In this document: one piece after another, positions 1-8,758 of the stretch | Layout: every line of letters starts with the position of its first letter | Numbering within the stretch: the first letter of the stretch is position 1 | NCBI GenBank assembly: GCA_001449105.1 | Contig: LNIY01000070.1 | Span: forward strand, 1-64,000 | Origin: Caulobacter vibrioides | GTDB lineage: Bacteria > Pseudomonadota > Alphaproteobacteria > Caulobacterales > Caulobacteraceae | Direction: 5' to 3' | Length of the DNA stretch: 64,000 bases | Position numbers and translations under genes: made by a program | The notes under the pieces: model-generated | What the model was told of the DNA's origin: nothing | Database searches by the model: none | What the model saw: the letters and a program-made list of their open reading frames with translations, nothing else

Positions 1-1
1 C

Positions 2-3000
2 GCCGGCGTGCTGACGCTGGAAACCCGCTCCATCTCGTTCGGGGACGGGAGCCTGCGGACCTATGGCGCTGGCGGCGGGGTCGTGCTGGCCGCGCGCGAG
101 GGCGTCTTCTACGAAGGCAAGGCGACCTTCGACGTCGGTTCGGCGGCCCTGACCCTGCACACGCCTTTCATCGGCGACCGTGCGACCAAGGACCAGGCCG
201 GAGCGCCGTCCAAGGTCGTTCCCAGCCTGACCCTGGCGACCACCGGCGCCGTGGTGGTCGACAATCTCGGCGGGGCGTCCCGGCCGACCGTGACCGGCGT
301 GGCCGGCGCCGGGTTGTCGATCTCGGGGATGAGCCTGTCGATCAGCGGCGCGGACCTGCGCGCCACGGCCGGCAAGCTGACCCTCACAGCAGTGCAGGGG
401 CTGACTGTCGGGGCGGGGGCGATCCTGCAGACGCCCGGATACGGCAAGGCCTTCGGCGACGCGACCGATCCCTATTCGGTTTCCGCGCCTGGCGGATCGC
501 TGACCCTCGTCTCCACCCAAGGCGACGTCGTGCTGGGCTCGGGATCCACCGTCTCGGTGGGCGGCGGCTCCGGCGCTGGCGGACTGCTGTCGGTCAAGGC
601 GAGCAAGGGGGCCGCGACGTTCGCCGGAACCATCGACGCTACGACGCCCGACGGCGGCGCGCGCTTCGACCTCGACACGGGGGGCGCCTTCGATCTCTCC
701 AACTTCGTCCGCGCGACGAAGGGCGGGTTCGACGGCGGCCTGACGGCCAAGACCGGAACGGGCGACCTGGTCCTCGCCGAGGGGCTGGGCCTGAAGGCGC
801 GCAACGTCGCGCTGGTGGCGGATGGCGGCGCGGTGATCGTGGCCGGGTCGATCGATGCTTCGGGAGTAAACGGGGGCGAGATCGGACTGTTCGGCGCGTC
901 CGGGGTCACGCTCGGCTCCAAGGCGGTGCTGGATGCGCGCGCCCTGGGCTACGCGGATACGTCGACGCGGGTGGCCGAGGGCGGGACGGTGCGGCTCGGC
1001 ACGGCCGGCAGCGGGGCGATCAGCGTCGCCGCGGGGGCCCGCGTCGAGCTCGGCGCCCGCAGGACGGCGCCCCGGCTCGTGGCGACGGTCGAGAACGGCG
1101 TCACCAACTATCGCCAGGTGGAGGCCGACCGGGGCGGCGAGCTGGTGCTGCGCGCGCCGGTGCTCGACGTGGCGGGAAGCCAGACGGTGAATGTCGACTT
1201 CAGCGGCGCGGTCTATGGCGCGGACAGCGTGGTGCTGGAGGGCTATCGCGCCTTCGATCTGGCCGCTGTGGCCCGCGACGATCGGTTCACCGGCGTGTCG
1301 ATTTCGGGCGCTGTGGCCACCCTCGACGTGAGGTCGACGGCGGCTGGCCGCGTCAACTTCCTGGCCGATCGCGCCAACGGAACCTTGGCCGACTTCATCC
1401 AGGCCTTCGACCTCTCCGGCGCCTACGGCCGCCTTGGCGGTCTGGCGAGGCAAGCCAATTTCCACGCCCGACCCGGCGTCGAGCTGAACCACGCCGGTTC
1501 GATCGTGCTGGCGTCGAACTGGAACTTCGGGGCCGGTACGGTGGACGTGGCCGGCGCGACGGCGGCGGGGTTGATGGCCGCTCATCCGGGCATCTCCGGG
1601 GCGGTCTATGTGCTGCCGGGCTCTGAGGGCCGTATCCTCGCCGACTACACGACCATGACCTACCGCGTCGGCGGCAAGGCCAGCGGCGAGGCCGGCGTGC
1701 TGACCCTGCGGGCCGGCGGCGATGTCGACATCAAGGGCAGCGTCACGGACGGCTTCTTCACCTTCGCCGACCAGAGCGATCCGGCGTTCCTGAACCGCGC
1801 CGTGGGCGGCGGGGTGCGGACCTACAACGGCTACCTCGCCTCGACCTGCCCGGGCGGGTGCGCGGTTGGCGATTTCACGACCGGCGCGGCGCCGACCACG
1901 ACGCTCACCGTCACCTTCCCGGCGCAGGCCAGCCTGCCCAACGTCGAGGTGGCGACCGGCAATCCGGCCCCCTACAACGCCGCCGCCAACAGCGCCGCCG
2001 CGCTCGGAAGCGGAGCGAGCGGCGCGGGCGACGCCATCGGCAGCGCCGAACTTTTCCCGCTGATCGACACGCCCGCTGGCCAACAGGCCGTGCAGTCCTG
2101 GTCCTATCAGGTCACCGCCGGCGCCAGCGTATCGGACGCGGGCGCGTTCAGCGTGGATCCAACCCGGATCCAGGTCGGATCCGCCGCCGGCATCACCGTG
2201 GCCGGGCAGAACAGCTACAGCTACGGGGGCGCGGCGCCGGTCACGAGCTTCTCGAACACGCTGCTGCTGGGCGTCGCCAACGGCGGACAGGTCTCGGCCG
2301 ACCAGTGGGTGCAGGCGCAACTGGCTCAGAACCGCTCGCTGACCGCCCAGTCCTACACGCGCCTGATGTTCAGCGCCGCGCCTGTCGCCGTCCGCACGGC
2401 TCTGGCCCAGCGGGCGGCTGCCTTCTTCGCCGCCCATCCGGGGGCCTACACGCTGACCGGCCCGGCCAACGCGCCGACCGGCGTGTCGACCAGCCTCGAA
2501 CTGGCCGGCGCCTTCCTCGCCTCGGTGGCCAACGACTGGGCTGGCCTCAAGGCCGCCTATACGCCGCCGCGCCCGACCACGCCCTCCCTGACCACCGTCG
2601 TCACCGCCCCGGTCATTCGAACGGGCACGGGCTCGATCGGTCTGGCCGCCGCCGGTGACATCGACCTGCGCAACGGCGCGACACCGATCTACCGCAACCC
2701 GACGACCGGCGCCCTGGCCACGGCCTCGACCGGCTATCAGGTCGGCGGCGTCGCGGTCTATACGGCCGGCCATCGCGTCGTTCCGAGCGCCTTCGACGCC
2801 CTCGATCCGGTCACCGGCGCGGCGCTGACGCTCGACCCCGGCGCCTACAGCCAGCCGCTCGTGATCAACGGCGGCGTCGTGCGCGGCGTCGCACGCAGCC
2901 AGCCCGTCTATGCCTCCGGCGGCGGCGACGTGTCCCTGACGGCCGGCGGCGACATCCTAGGTCGACGCGACACCTATGCCGGCGCGGTGTCGAACGCACT

Positions 3001-5743
3001 CAACGGCGGCGGCGCCCTGACCTTCATGGGCTCGATCCGCCAGCCCTGGCGGATGGGGCAGGTGGGGATGGCCACCGACATCCGGATCAACCCGCAACTG
3101 TTCACCGAGGGGCTCGGTACGCTGGGCGGCGGCGACATCCGCGTTTCGGCGGGCGGCGACCTTTCGGACCTGTCGATGGTGGCCGACACGACGCTGACCA
3201 CGGCCGACGTTCGAGCCGCCAACGGCGCCTTGCGGCCCGGGCGGGCGCTGCTGACCTTCGGCGGCGGCGACATCGGCGTCGACGTCGTCGGCGACATGCT
3301 GGGCGGGCGCATCGACATGGGATCGGGCGCGGCCCGCGTCCGGGTCGGGGGAGACCTGGGGGCGGCCGGCCTCACCCAGACCGGAGTCACGGCCCTGCAG
3401 GCGACGGAACTGGCGGCCAACACCCTTCGGCTGCGCCTGACCGATGCGACCATCGATCTTTCGGTCGGTGGGGATGCGACCATCCAGAGCATTTCGGCCC
3501 TCGGCGTGCGGCGGAACGCGACCCTGACGGGCGGCGTCGCGATCGACACCAGCAACGCCAATGCGCTGGGCTTCTACTCGGCCGAGGCGGGCGTCTCCAT
3601 CCTGGCCAACGGCGCGGGGACGATCAGCAACAGCGGCCCCGAAGCCGCCAGCTTCGGCGGGGGCAACAATCCCGGCAGGACCGTCAACAGCGAGGCCATC
3701 TATCCCGGCTCGCTGAGGGCCGTGGCCCTTTCGGGAGACCTCTCGTTCGGGGCCAAGAACCAGGCGGCGGTGCTGCTCTATCCCACCGCGAGGGGAACCC
3801 TGATCCTCGCGGCCGGCGGCGACATCTCGCCGGTGAACATCGCCATGCTCGATGAGGACCCGGGCCTCGTTCCCGGCGTCTTCTCCAGCTTCGGCGTCGA
3901 GGCCGACACGGTCAACGCCGGCCGGCCCTTCGACTTCCCGTCGGTCTTGTCAAGCACGTCGCTGGCCCAGCGCCGCGCCCAGCACAATCCGCTGACGCCC
4001 CATCTCGGCGACCAGACGCCCAACCGCATCTACGCCGGCGGCGATATCCTCGACATGATCGTGGCGACCCCCAAGCAGACCCGGATCGGCGCGGGGCGCG
4101 ACATCGTCAACATGATGTTCTTCGGCCAGAACCTCGACGCCCACGACGTCACGCGGATCGTCGCGGGGCGCGACATCACCGCCACGACCCTTCTTGCCGC
4201 CGCGCCGGTGCTGGTCGGCTCGAACCTGGTGTCGTCTCCCGCTCGGCCGACCTTGCAGGGCAACACCTTCGTGATCGGCGGGCCCGGCGTGCTGTCGCTC
4301 GAGGCCGGCCGAGACCTGGGACCGTTCCTCAACTCCGCGATCGACGGCTACGAGGGCCGCCCCGTGGCCGGCCTGCCCGACAGCCTCGTCTTTGGCGGCG
4401 GCGTGATGTCGGTCGGCAATGAGTGGAACCCGTGGCTGACAGCGCAGGGCGCGGACCTGTGGATCCAGTTCGGGGTCGCCAAGGGCGCCAATTTCGACGC
4501 CGTGCGCGAGACCTACGTCAATCCCGCCAACCTGCAGACCGCGCCGGACTATCTGTTCGTCCAGACCGAGGACGAGCACGGCGTCTTCGTCGCCGACAAG
4601 TCCAAGCCGATCTACGGGCCCAAGCTGATCGAATGGATGCGCGCCAACGAGGCTTCGGCGCTGAGCGAAGCCTTCGGTTCCACGACGGTCACCTACGAAC
4701 AGGCCTACCAGGCCTTCACGCGGCTGTCGGCGCTGCGCCAGCGGGGCTTCCTGCAGCAGGTATATTTCAACGAGCTGACCCAGACCTCCACCCCTGGGGC
4801 TTCGTTCCAGAAGTATTCGCGCGGCTACACGGCGGTGAACACGCTGTTCCCGGCCTCGCTCGGCTACACGGCCAACGATCTGACCGGCGGCTCCAACGGC
4901 GCCAACCGCCAGGTCTGGACCGGGGACCTCGACCTGCGCCTGGCCACGCTCCAGACGGCGCGCGGCGGCGACATCTCGATCCTGGGCCCGGGCGGGCGGG
5001 TGCTGGCCGGGTCCACCGTCAGCACCGCCCAGCAGGCCGCGCGCCGCAACTTCACCGGGCGTGACCTGTTCACCGCGGCGTTGCCAGCCATCTCGGCCAA
5101 CCGGTACATCTCGCAGATCAGCGCCATTCCGATCGGCTTCGAAGGGGTGCTCACCCTGCGCGGCGGCGCCATCTCCAGCTTCACCGACGGCGACTTCATC
5201 CTCAACCAGAGCCGCTTGTTCACCCAGCAGGGCGGCGACGTGGCGATGTGGTCGTCCAACGGCGATCTCAACGCCGGCCAGGGCCCCAAGACCTCGGCCA
5301 ATTTCCCGCCGGCGATCGTCAAGGTCAGCGACAACGCCTATGTCGAGGTCGACCAGGCCAGCGCGGTCAGCGGGGCGGGCATCGCCGCCTTCCAGCCGGC
5401 GCTCGGCGTGGCCGCGCCCGACGTCTACCTGATCGCGCCGCGCGGCACGGTCGACGCCGGCGACGCCGGGGTGAGGGTGGCGGGCAACCTGTTCGTCGCG
5501 GCCCTGACCGTCGCCAACGCCGACAACTTCAAGGCCGGCGGTTCGGTGATCGGCGTGCCGACCGCGCCGGCCCCGCCGGTGGTCGGGACCGAGTCCGCGG
5601 CCGCCAACTCCGCCGCGACCCAGGCCGCCCAGCAGGCCGTCGGCGGACGCGACCGGACCGAACGCTCGATCATCACGGTCGAGGTGCTCGGCTTCGGCGA
5701 CGAGCCTTGCGAGGATCCCAACGACCCCGTCTGCAAGCGCTGA
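2..5743 (+). CDS. Filamentous-haemagglutinin-type large exoprotein, 3' part (5' end outside window)
   Basis: The reading frame is open from base 2, so the gene starts upstream of the window; the GTG at 8 is only an internal valine. At least 1,913 codons are seen. The protein is glycine-, alanine- and aspartate-rich, with many degenerate repeats around GGDI or AGGDI (for example near 2650, 2945, 3130 and 3265), the pattern of a right-handed beta-helix exoprotein of the FHA/two-partner-secretion type. There are few cysteines: a STCPGGC patch near 1850 and a short C-terminal tail CEDPNDPVCKR. No C-terminal autotransporter barrel is evident, which fits TpsA-like secretion; a TpsB partner would have to lie outside the window. 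An M23 peptidase follows after 15 bp. Role (adhesion or surface structure) is inferred from the family; substrate unknown. Confidence 0.8.
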   Translation, partial: AGVLTLETRSISFGDGSLRTYGAGGGVVLAAREGVFYEGKATFDVGSAALTLHTPFIGDRATKDQAGAPSKVVPSLTLATTGAVVVDNLGGASRPTVTGVAGAGLSISGMSLSISGADLRATAGKLTLTAVQGLTVGAGAILQTPGYGKAFGDATDPYSVSAPGGSLTLVSTQGDVVLGSGSTVSVGGGSGAGGLLSVKASKGAATFAGTIDATTPDGGARFDLDTGGAFDLSNFVRATKGGFDGGLTAKTGTGDLVLAEGLGLKARNVALVADGGAVIVAGSIDASGVNGGEIGLFGASGVTLGSKAVLDARALGYADTSTRVAEGGTVRLGTAGSGAISVAAGARVELGARRTAPRLVATVENGVTNYRQVEADRGGELVLRAPVLDVAGSQTVNVDFSGAVYGADSVVLEGYRAFDLAAVARDDRFTGVSISGAVATLDVRSTAAGRVNFLADRANGTLADFIQAFDLSGAYGRLGGLARQANFHARPGVELNHAGSIVLASNWNFGAGTVDVAGATAAGLMAAHPGISGAVYVLPGSEGRILADYTTMTYRVGGKASGEAGVLTLRAGGDVDIKGSVTDGFFTFADQSDPAFLNRAVGGGVRTYNGYLASTCPGGCAVGDFTTGAAPTTTLTVTFPAQASLPNVEVATGNPAPYNAAANSAAALGSGASGAGDAIGSAELFPLIDTPAGQQAVQSWSYQVTAGASVSDAGAFSVDPTRIQVGSAAGITVAGQNSYSYGGAAPVTSFSNTLLLGVANGGQVSADQWVQAQLAQNRSLTAQSYTRLMFSAAPVAVRTALAQRAAAFFAAHPGAYTLTGPANAPTGVSTSLELAGAFLASVANDWAGLKAAYTPPRPTTPSLTTVVTAPVIRTGTGSIGLAAAGDIDLRNGATPIYRNPTTGALATASTGYQVGGVAVYTAGHRVVPSAFDALDPVTGAALTLDPGAYSQPLVINGGVVRGVARSQPVYASGGGDVSLTAGGDILGRRDTYAGAVSNALNGGGALTFMGSIRQPWRMGQVGMATDIRINPQLFTEGLGTLGGGDIRVSAGGDLSDLSMVADTTLTTADVRAANGALRPGRALLTFGGGDIGVDVVGDMLGGRIDMGSGAARVRVGGDLGAAGLTQTGVTALQATELAANTLRLRLTDATIDLSVGGDATIQSISALGVRRNATLTGGVAIDTSNANALGFYSAEAGVSILANGAGTISNSGPEAASFGGGNNPGRTVNSEAIYPGSLRAVALSGDLSFGAKNQAAVLLYPTARGTLILAAGGDISPVNIAMLDEDPGLVPGVFSSFGVEADTVNAGRPFDFPSVLSSTSLAQRRAQHNPLTPHLGDQTPNRIYAGGDILDMIVATPKQTRIGAGRDIVNMMFFGQNLDAHDVTRIVAGRDITATTLLAAAPVLVGSNLVSSPARPTLQGNTFVIGGPGVLSLEAGRDLGPFLNSAIDGYEGRPVAGLPDSLVFGGGVMSVGNEWNPWLTAQGADLWIQFGVAKGANFDAVRETYVNPANLQTAPDYLFVQTEDEHGVFVADKSKPIYGPKLIEWMRANEASALSEAFGSTTVTYEQAYQAFTRLSALRQRGFLQQVYFNELTQTSTPGASFQKYSRGYTAVNTLFPASLGYTANDLTGGSNGANRQVWTGDLDLRLATLQTARGGDISILGPGGRVLAGSTVSTAQQAARRNFTGRDLFTAALPAISANRYISQISAIPIGFEGVLTLRGGAISSFTDGDFILNQSRLFTQQGGDVAMWSSNGDLNAGQGPKTSANFPPAIVKVSDNAYVEVDQASAVSGAGIAAFQPALGVAAPDVYLIAPRGTVDAGDAGVRVAGNLFVAALTVANADNFKAGGSVIGVPTAPAPPVVGTESAAANSAATQAAQQAVGGRDRTERSIITVEVLGFGDEPCEDPNDPVCKR

Positions 5744-5758
5744 CCGGGAGGCGCGCGG

Positions 5759-6787
5759 ATGTCTCGCGGCGTTCGTCTGGCAGCCTCCGCCTTGTCGCTG
5801 AGCGCGACCCTGCTGGCGGCCGCCTCGACCGCGAACGTCCCTCCGCCGGTCGGCGGGGCGGCGGCAAGCGTCGTCGCCGCTCCGCCGCGCACACAGGCCG
5901 AGGCGACGGCCCTGGCCGTTCGCGACAACGCCCCGCTGCCGGTGCTTTTCGGCGCCGCGACCCCAGATCCGGCCGCCCAGACCCGGCTTCTGGAGGGCCC
6001 GGTAGAGGAGGTGCTCTACGGCGCCCCGGACGCCGATCCGGCCCGCAGGGCGGCCGTCGCCAAGGCGCTGGCGCTCTTCGCCCATCGGCTGGACGTGACG
6101 CGTGACATCGCCTTGGGCGACAGGGTGCGGCTGCTGATCCGCCAGCGCTCGGGCGACGCCGTCGACCTCGACTACGCCGAACTCGACGGCGCCTCGGCGC
6201 GGGTTCGGCTCTATCGCGAGGTCGGCGAGGATCGCCGCTCGCCGGTCTATCTGGACGAAAGCGGCGTTCCCCTGGATCGCTTTCTGCTGCGTACGCCGCT
6301 GCGGATCGCCAGGATCACCTCAGCGTTCGGGCCGCGCCTGCATCCGCTGCTGGGGTATGGTCGCATGCATCGGGGCGTGGATTTCGGCGCCGCGCCCGGC
6401 ACGCCGGTGCTGGCGGCGGGTGATGGGACGGTCGTGTCGGCCGGCTGGGCCGGAGGCTATGGCCGACGCATGGTCGTGCGCCACCCCGGCGGTGCGGAAA
6501 CGCTGTACGCCCACCTGTCCGGCATGGCCTCCACCGCCGCCCTTGGCGCGGCGGTCTCCCAGGGGCAGGTGATCGGCTGGACCGGCGCCAGCGGCCAGGT
6601 CACGGGGCCGCATCTCCACTACGAGGTGCGGTTGCAGGGCGTCGCCGTCGATCCGGCCGGGGCCGGGCCGGCGGCTCCGGCGGCGGACCCGGAGCGGCGG
6701 CTGGCCTTCGACGTCCGCAAGCAGGAGCTCGCCCGGCTTCTGGCCGCGTGCGAGGCCGTCGATCGGCAGCCGTGCCTGCTGTCCTAG
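5759..6787 (+). CDS. M23 family metallopeptidase (LytM domain), exported
   Basis: A 342-aa protein starting at ATG 5759, preceded by a GGGAGG ribosome binding site. Residues 1-25 form a signal-peptide-like hydrophobic stretch. The C-terminal half is a LytM/M23 domain with zinc-site motifs: MHRGVDF (His204, Asp208), YAHLSG (His252) and HLHYE (His285, His287), all ligand and catalytic positions present. Family members cleave peptidoglycan cross-bridges or act as regulated murein hydrolases in the periplasm. It lies 15 bp after the large exoprotein gene, probably in the same transcript, and ends 7 bp before a convergent sulfotransferase gene. The neighbourhood suggests wall remodelling linked to export of the giant protein, but that link is inference. 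The residues before the LytM domain show no recognised domain. Confidence 0.88.
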   Translation: MSRGVRLAASALSLSATLLAAASTANVPPPVGGAAASVVAAPPRTQAEATALAVRDNAPLPVLFGAATPDPAAQTRLLEGPVEEVLYGAPDADPARRAAVAKALALFAHRLDVTRDIALGDRVRLLIRQRSGDAVDLDYAELDGASARVRLYREVGEDRRSPVYLDESGVPLDRFLLRTPLRIARITSAFGPRLHPLLGYGRMHRGVDFGAAPGTPVLAAGDGTVVSAGWAGGYGRRMVVRHPGGAETLYAHLSGMASTAALGAAVSQGQVIGWTGASGQVTGPHLHYEVRLQGVAVDPAGAGPAAPAADPERRLAFDVRKQELARLLAACEAVDRQPCLLS

Positions 6788-6794
6788 CGCCGGC

Positions 6795-8657
6795 TCACGG
6801 CTCCCGGCCGTAGCCCAGGCGCTCGATCCACGGCCGCAGGATCGGCTCGACCGGCGCCAGGTGAGGTCGATAGTTCCGGAAGCGGAAGCGCGAGCGGTCG
6901 TACAGCTTCTCGGTGACCTGGGCGTAGCTGGCGGTCCGGGCGGGGCGGCGGTTCTCGTGGAAGGCCAGGCTGCTCGGATCGTAGGGCTCGCCGACGAAGT
7001 CGAACAGGCGGCGCACCTCGTGTTCCTGGTTGGCCACCATGTCCTCGTAGCGCACCGCCAGGTAGCGCATCGGCAGCACCGCGCGATAGTGCTCGACCAG
7101 GTCGGCCGTCAGGGCGAAGTGCCGGGCCGCGCTGTCCAGGCTCGAGGCGCAGTGGAAGCCGTGGCTCAGACCGTTGGAGAACACCGACAGCACGACGTCC
7201 ATCGGATGGCGCACCAGATGGATGATCGGCGAGCGCGGGAAGAGCAGGTGGATGAGGCCCAGGTGGGTCTCGTTCAGCGGCATCTTGTCGGTGAACCAGC
7301 GCGCGCCGGGCCGGATCGCGCCCAGGCGCGCGGCCTCGTTCAGATAGTGGTCGCGCAGGGTGTCGATCATGCCCGCCCGATCGCCGCTCCACAGCTCGCT
7401 GAGCGCCTGCGGATACGCGCCCTGGCTGCCCAGCAGGCCGCCCAGGCGCTCTGCGAGCTGGGTGACGACCGGCAGCTCGTCGCCGGCCGAGATGGCGGCA
7501 TGGGTGGCCAGCGTCTGCTCGACGAGCGTCGTCCCCGACCTGGGAAAGCCGACCACGAAGATGGGCTGGGGGCTGTCGGGACGCACGGCCGCGCGTGGCA
7601 TCAGGGGCGTGCGGCCCGCCGTGAAGAACGCCTTCAGGGCGGCCGCCTGGCGAGCGGCGGTGTCCGCGGCGTAGGCTTGGCCGGTAACCTCGCCCGTACG
7701 CTGCTTGAAGGCGGCGAAGGCTGCGAAGGCCTCGTCGTGGCGGCCGAGCGCGTCGAGGTTCTGGCCGCGCTCCTTGTGCGCCAGCGCCTCGAAGGGGCGA
7801 TGATCGGCGCCGGTCGGAATTCGCTCCAGAACGGCCAGGGCCCCGGCGAAGTCCTTGCGCCGGCGCAGTACGGCGGCCCGGCCCACGGCTATGCGCCCGT
7901 CGTCCGGGGCGGTTGCGGCGGCGCGCGCCAGCAGGGCGTCGGCGGCGTCCAGTTGAGCCGCGGCTTCCTCCATGTCGGCCCAGGCGATCAGGACCTCGCC
8001 AGGCTCGGCGCCGGCCGCATCGAGCGCCTGGGCGTAGAGTTCGCGGGCTTCCTCGAAGCGTCCCTGTCCACGAACGGCGCCGGCCAGGGCGCCCAGCGTT
8101 TCCAGATCCGCCGGAGCGCCCAGTTCGAGGGCGCGTCGCAGATGGCGCTCGGCGTTCACCGGCTGGCTGAGGCCGCCGAAGACCAAGCCCATGGTCGCCT
8201 GGGCCGGATGGGCGTCCGGCGCCAGGCGCAGCAGCACCCGGGCATGGGGCAGGGCCTCGTGCATGGCGCCCTTGGCGTGAAAGAACAGGGCGGCGTTGGC
8301 CCTCGTCATGGCGTCGTCGGGATGCAGGGTCGCCATCCGCCGGACCAAGGCCTCGGCGGCGTTGATCCGGCCGTCGTCCTTGCAGACGTTGTAGAGGCCG
8401 CCCAGGGCGTCGCGATGCCCCGGCGCCAGCCGCAGCGCGGCGTGGGCGAAATATTCGGCGAGGGTCAGTTCCCCGTCGCCATAGGCCTGGGCCATCTGGG
8501 CCAGGAGCGCGCCGAACTCGGAATCCATCGAGGTTCGGGCCGCCGTCGCCAGATCGAGCGAGCAGCAGAGGCGGCTCTCCAGGCCGGAGCCGCAATCGCA
8601 TGTCGACGGCGAGCGGGCGGCGCCGACTTGCGGGCGATCGGCTTCCAGCAGGGACAT
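6795..8657 (-). CDS. TPR-repeat sulfotransferase with N-terminal SEC-C-like motif
   Basis: 620 aa from ATG 8657. Residues 20-32 read CDCGSGLESRLCC, a good match to the zinc-binding SEC-C motif (CxCGSGxxxxxCC). Residues about 45-300 are alanine-rich helical repeats of TPR type. The C-terminal part is a sulfotransferase: GFPRSGTTLVEQ near residue 368 matches the 5'-phosphosulfate loop of PAPS-binding enzymes, and LVRHPMDVVLSVF the 3'-phosphate site. TPR-sulfotransferases of this kind resemble tyrosylprotein sulfotransferases, but the acceptor here is unknown. The gene runs towards the M23 gene (7 bp apart) and away from the type I secretion pair, whose last stop is about 100 bp upstream of it. 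A role modifying a secreted protein or surface polysaccharide is plausible; which one cannot be decided from sequence. Confidence 0.85.
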   Translation of the reverse strand: MSLLEADRPQVGAARSPSTCDCGSGLESRLCCSLDLATAARTSMDSEFGALLAQMAQAYGDGELTLAEYFAHAALRLAPGHRDALGGLYNVCKDDGRINAAEALVRRMATLHPDDAMTRANAALFFHAKGAMHEALPHARVLLRLAPDAHPAQATMGLVFGGLSQPVNAERHLRRALELGAPADLETLGALAGAVRGQGRFEEARELYAQALDAAGAEPGEVLIAWADMEEAAAQLDAADALLARAAATAPDDGRIAVGRAAVLRRRKDFAGALAVLERIPTGADHRPFEALAHKERGQNLDALGRHDEAFAAFAAFKQRTGEVTGQAYAADTAARQAAALKAFFTAGRTPLMPRAAVRPDSPQPIFVVGFPRSGTTLVEQTLATHAAISAGDELPVVTQLAERLGGLLGSQGAYPQALSELWSGDRAGMIDTLRDHYLNEAARLGAIRPGARWFTDKMPLNETHLGLIHLLFPRSPIIHLVRHPMDVVLSVFSNGLSHGFHCASSLDSAARHFALTADLVEHYRAVLPMRYLAVRYEDMVANQEHEVRRLFDFVGEPYDPSSLAFHENRRPARTASYAQVTEKLYDRSRFRFRNYRPHLAPVEPILRPWIERLGYGREP

Positions 8658-8758
8658 GGCGGAACTTCCAGTGACCTATGAGGGCGTCGCCGTTCGTGAA
8701 GAGCGATCGACCGGGCGGCAATGAGCCTAAGCACAGTGGCGGGATCGCGCAGCGACCC

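Noticed and set aside
3950-6085. 711-codon minus-strand frame opposite the exoprotein
   Set aside because: High-GC antisense shadow rich in Arg, Gly and Gln, with no domain, and it crosses the M23 gene.
6861-8681. 606-codon plus-strand frame opposite the sulfotransferase
   Set aside because: Antisense shadow of a gene with strong motifs; composition rich in Gly, Gln and Arg and no domain.
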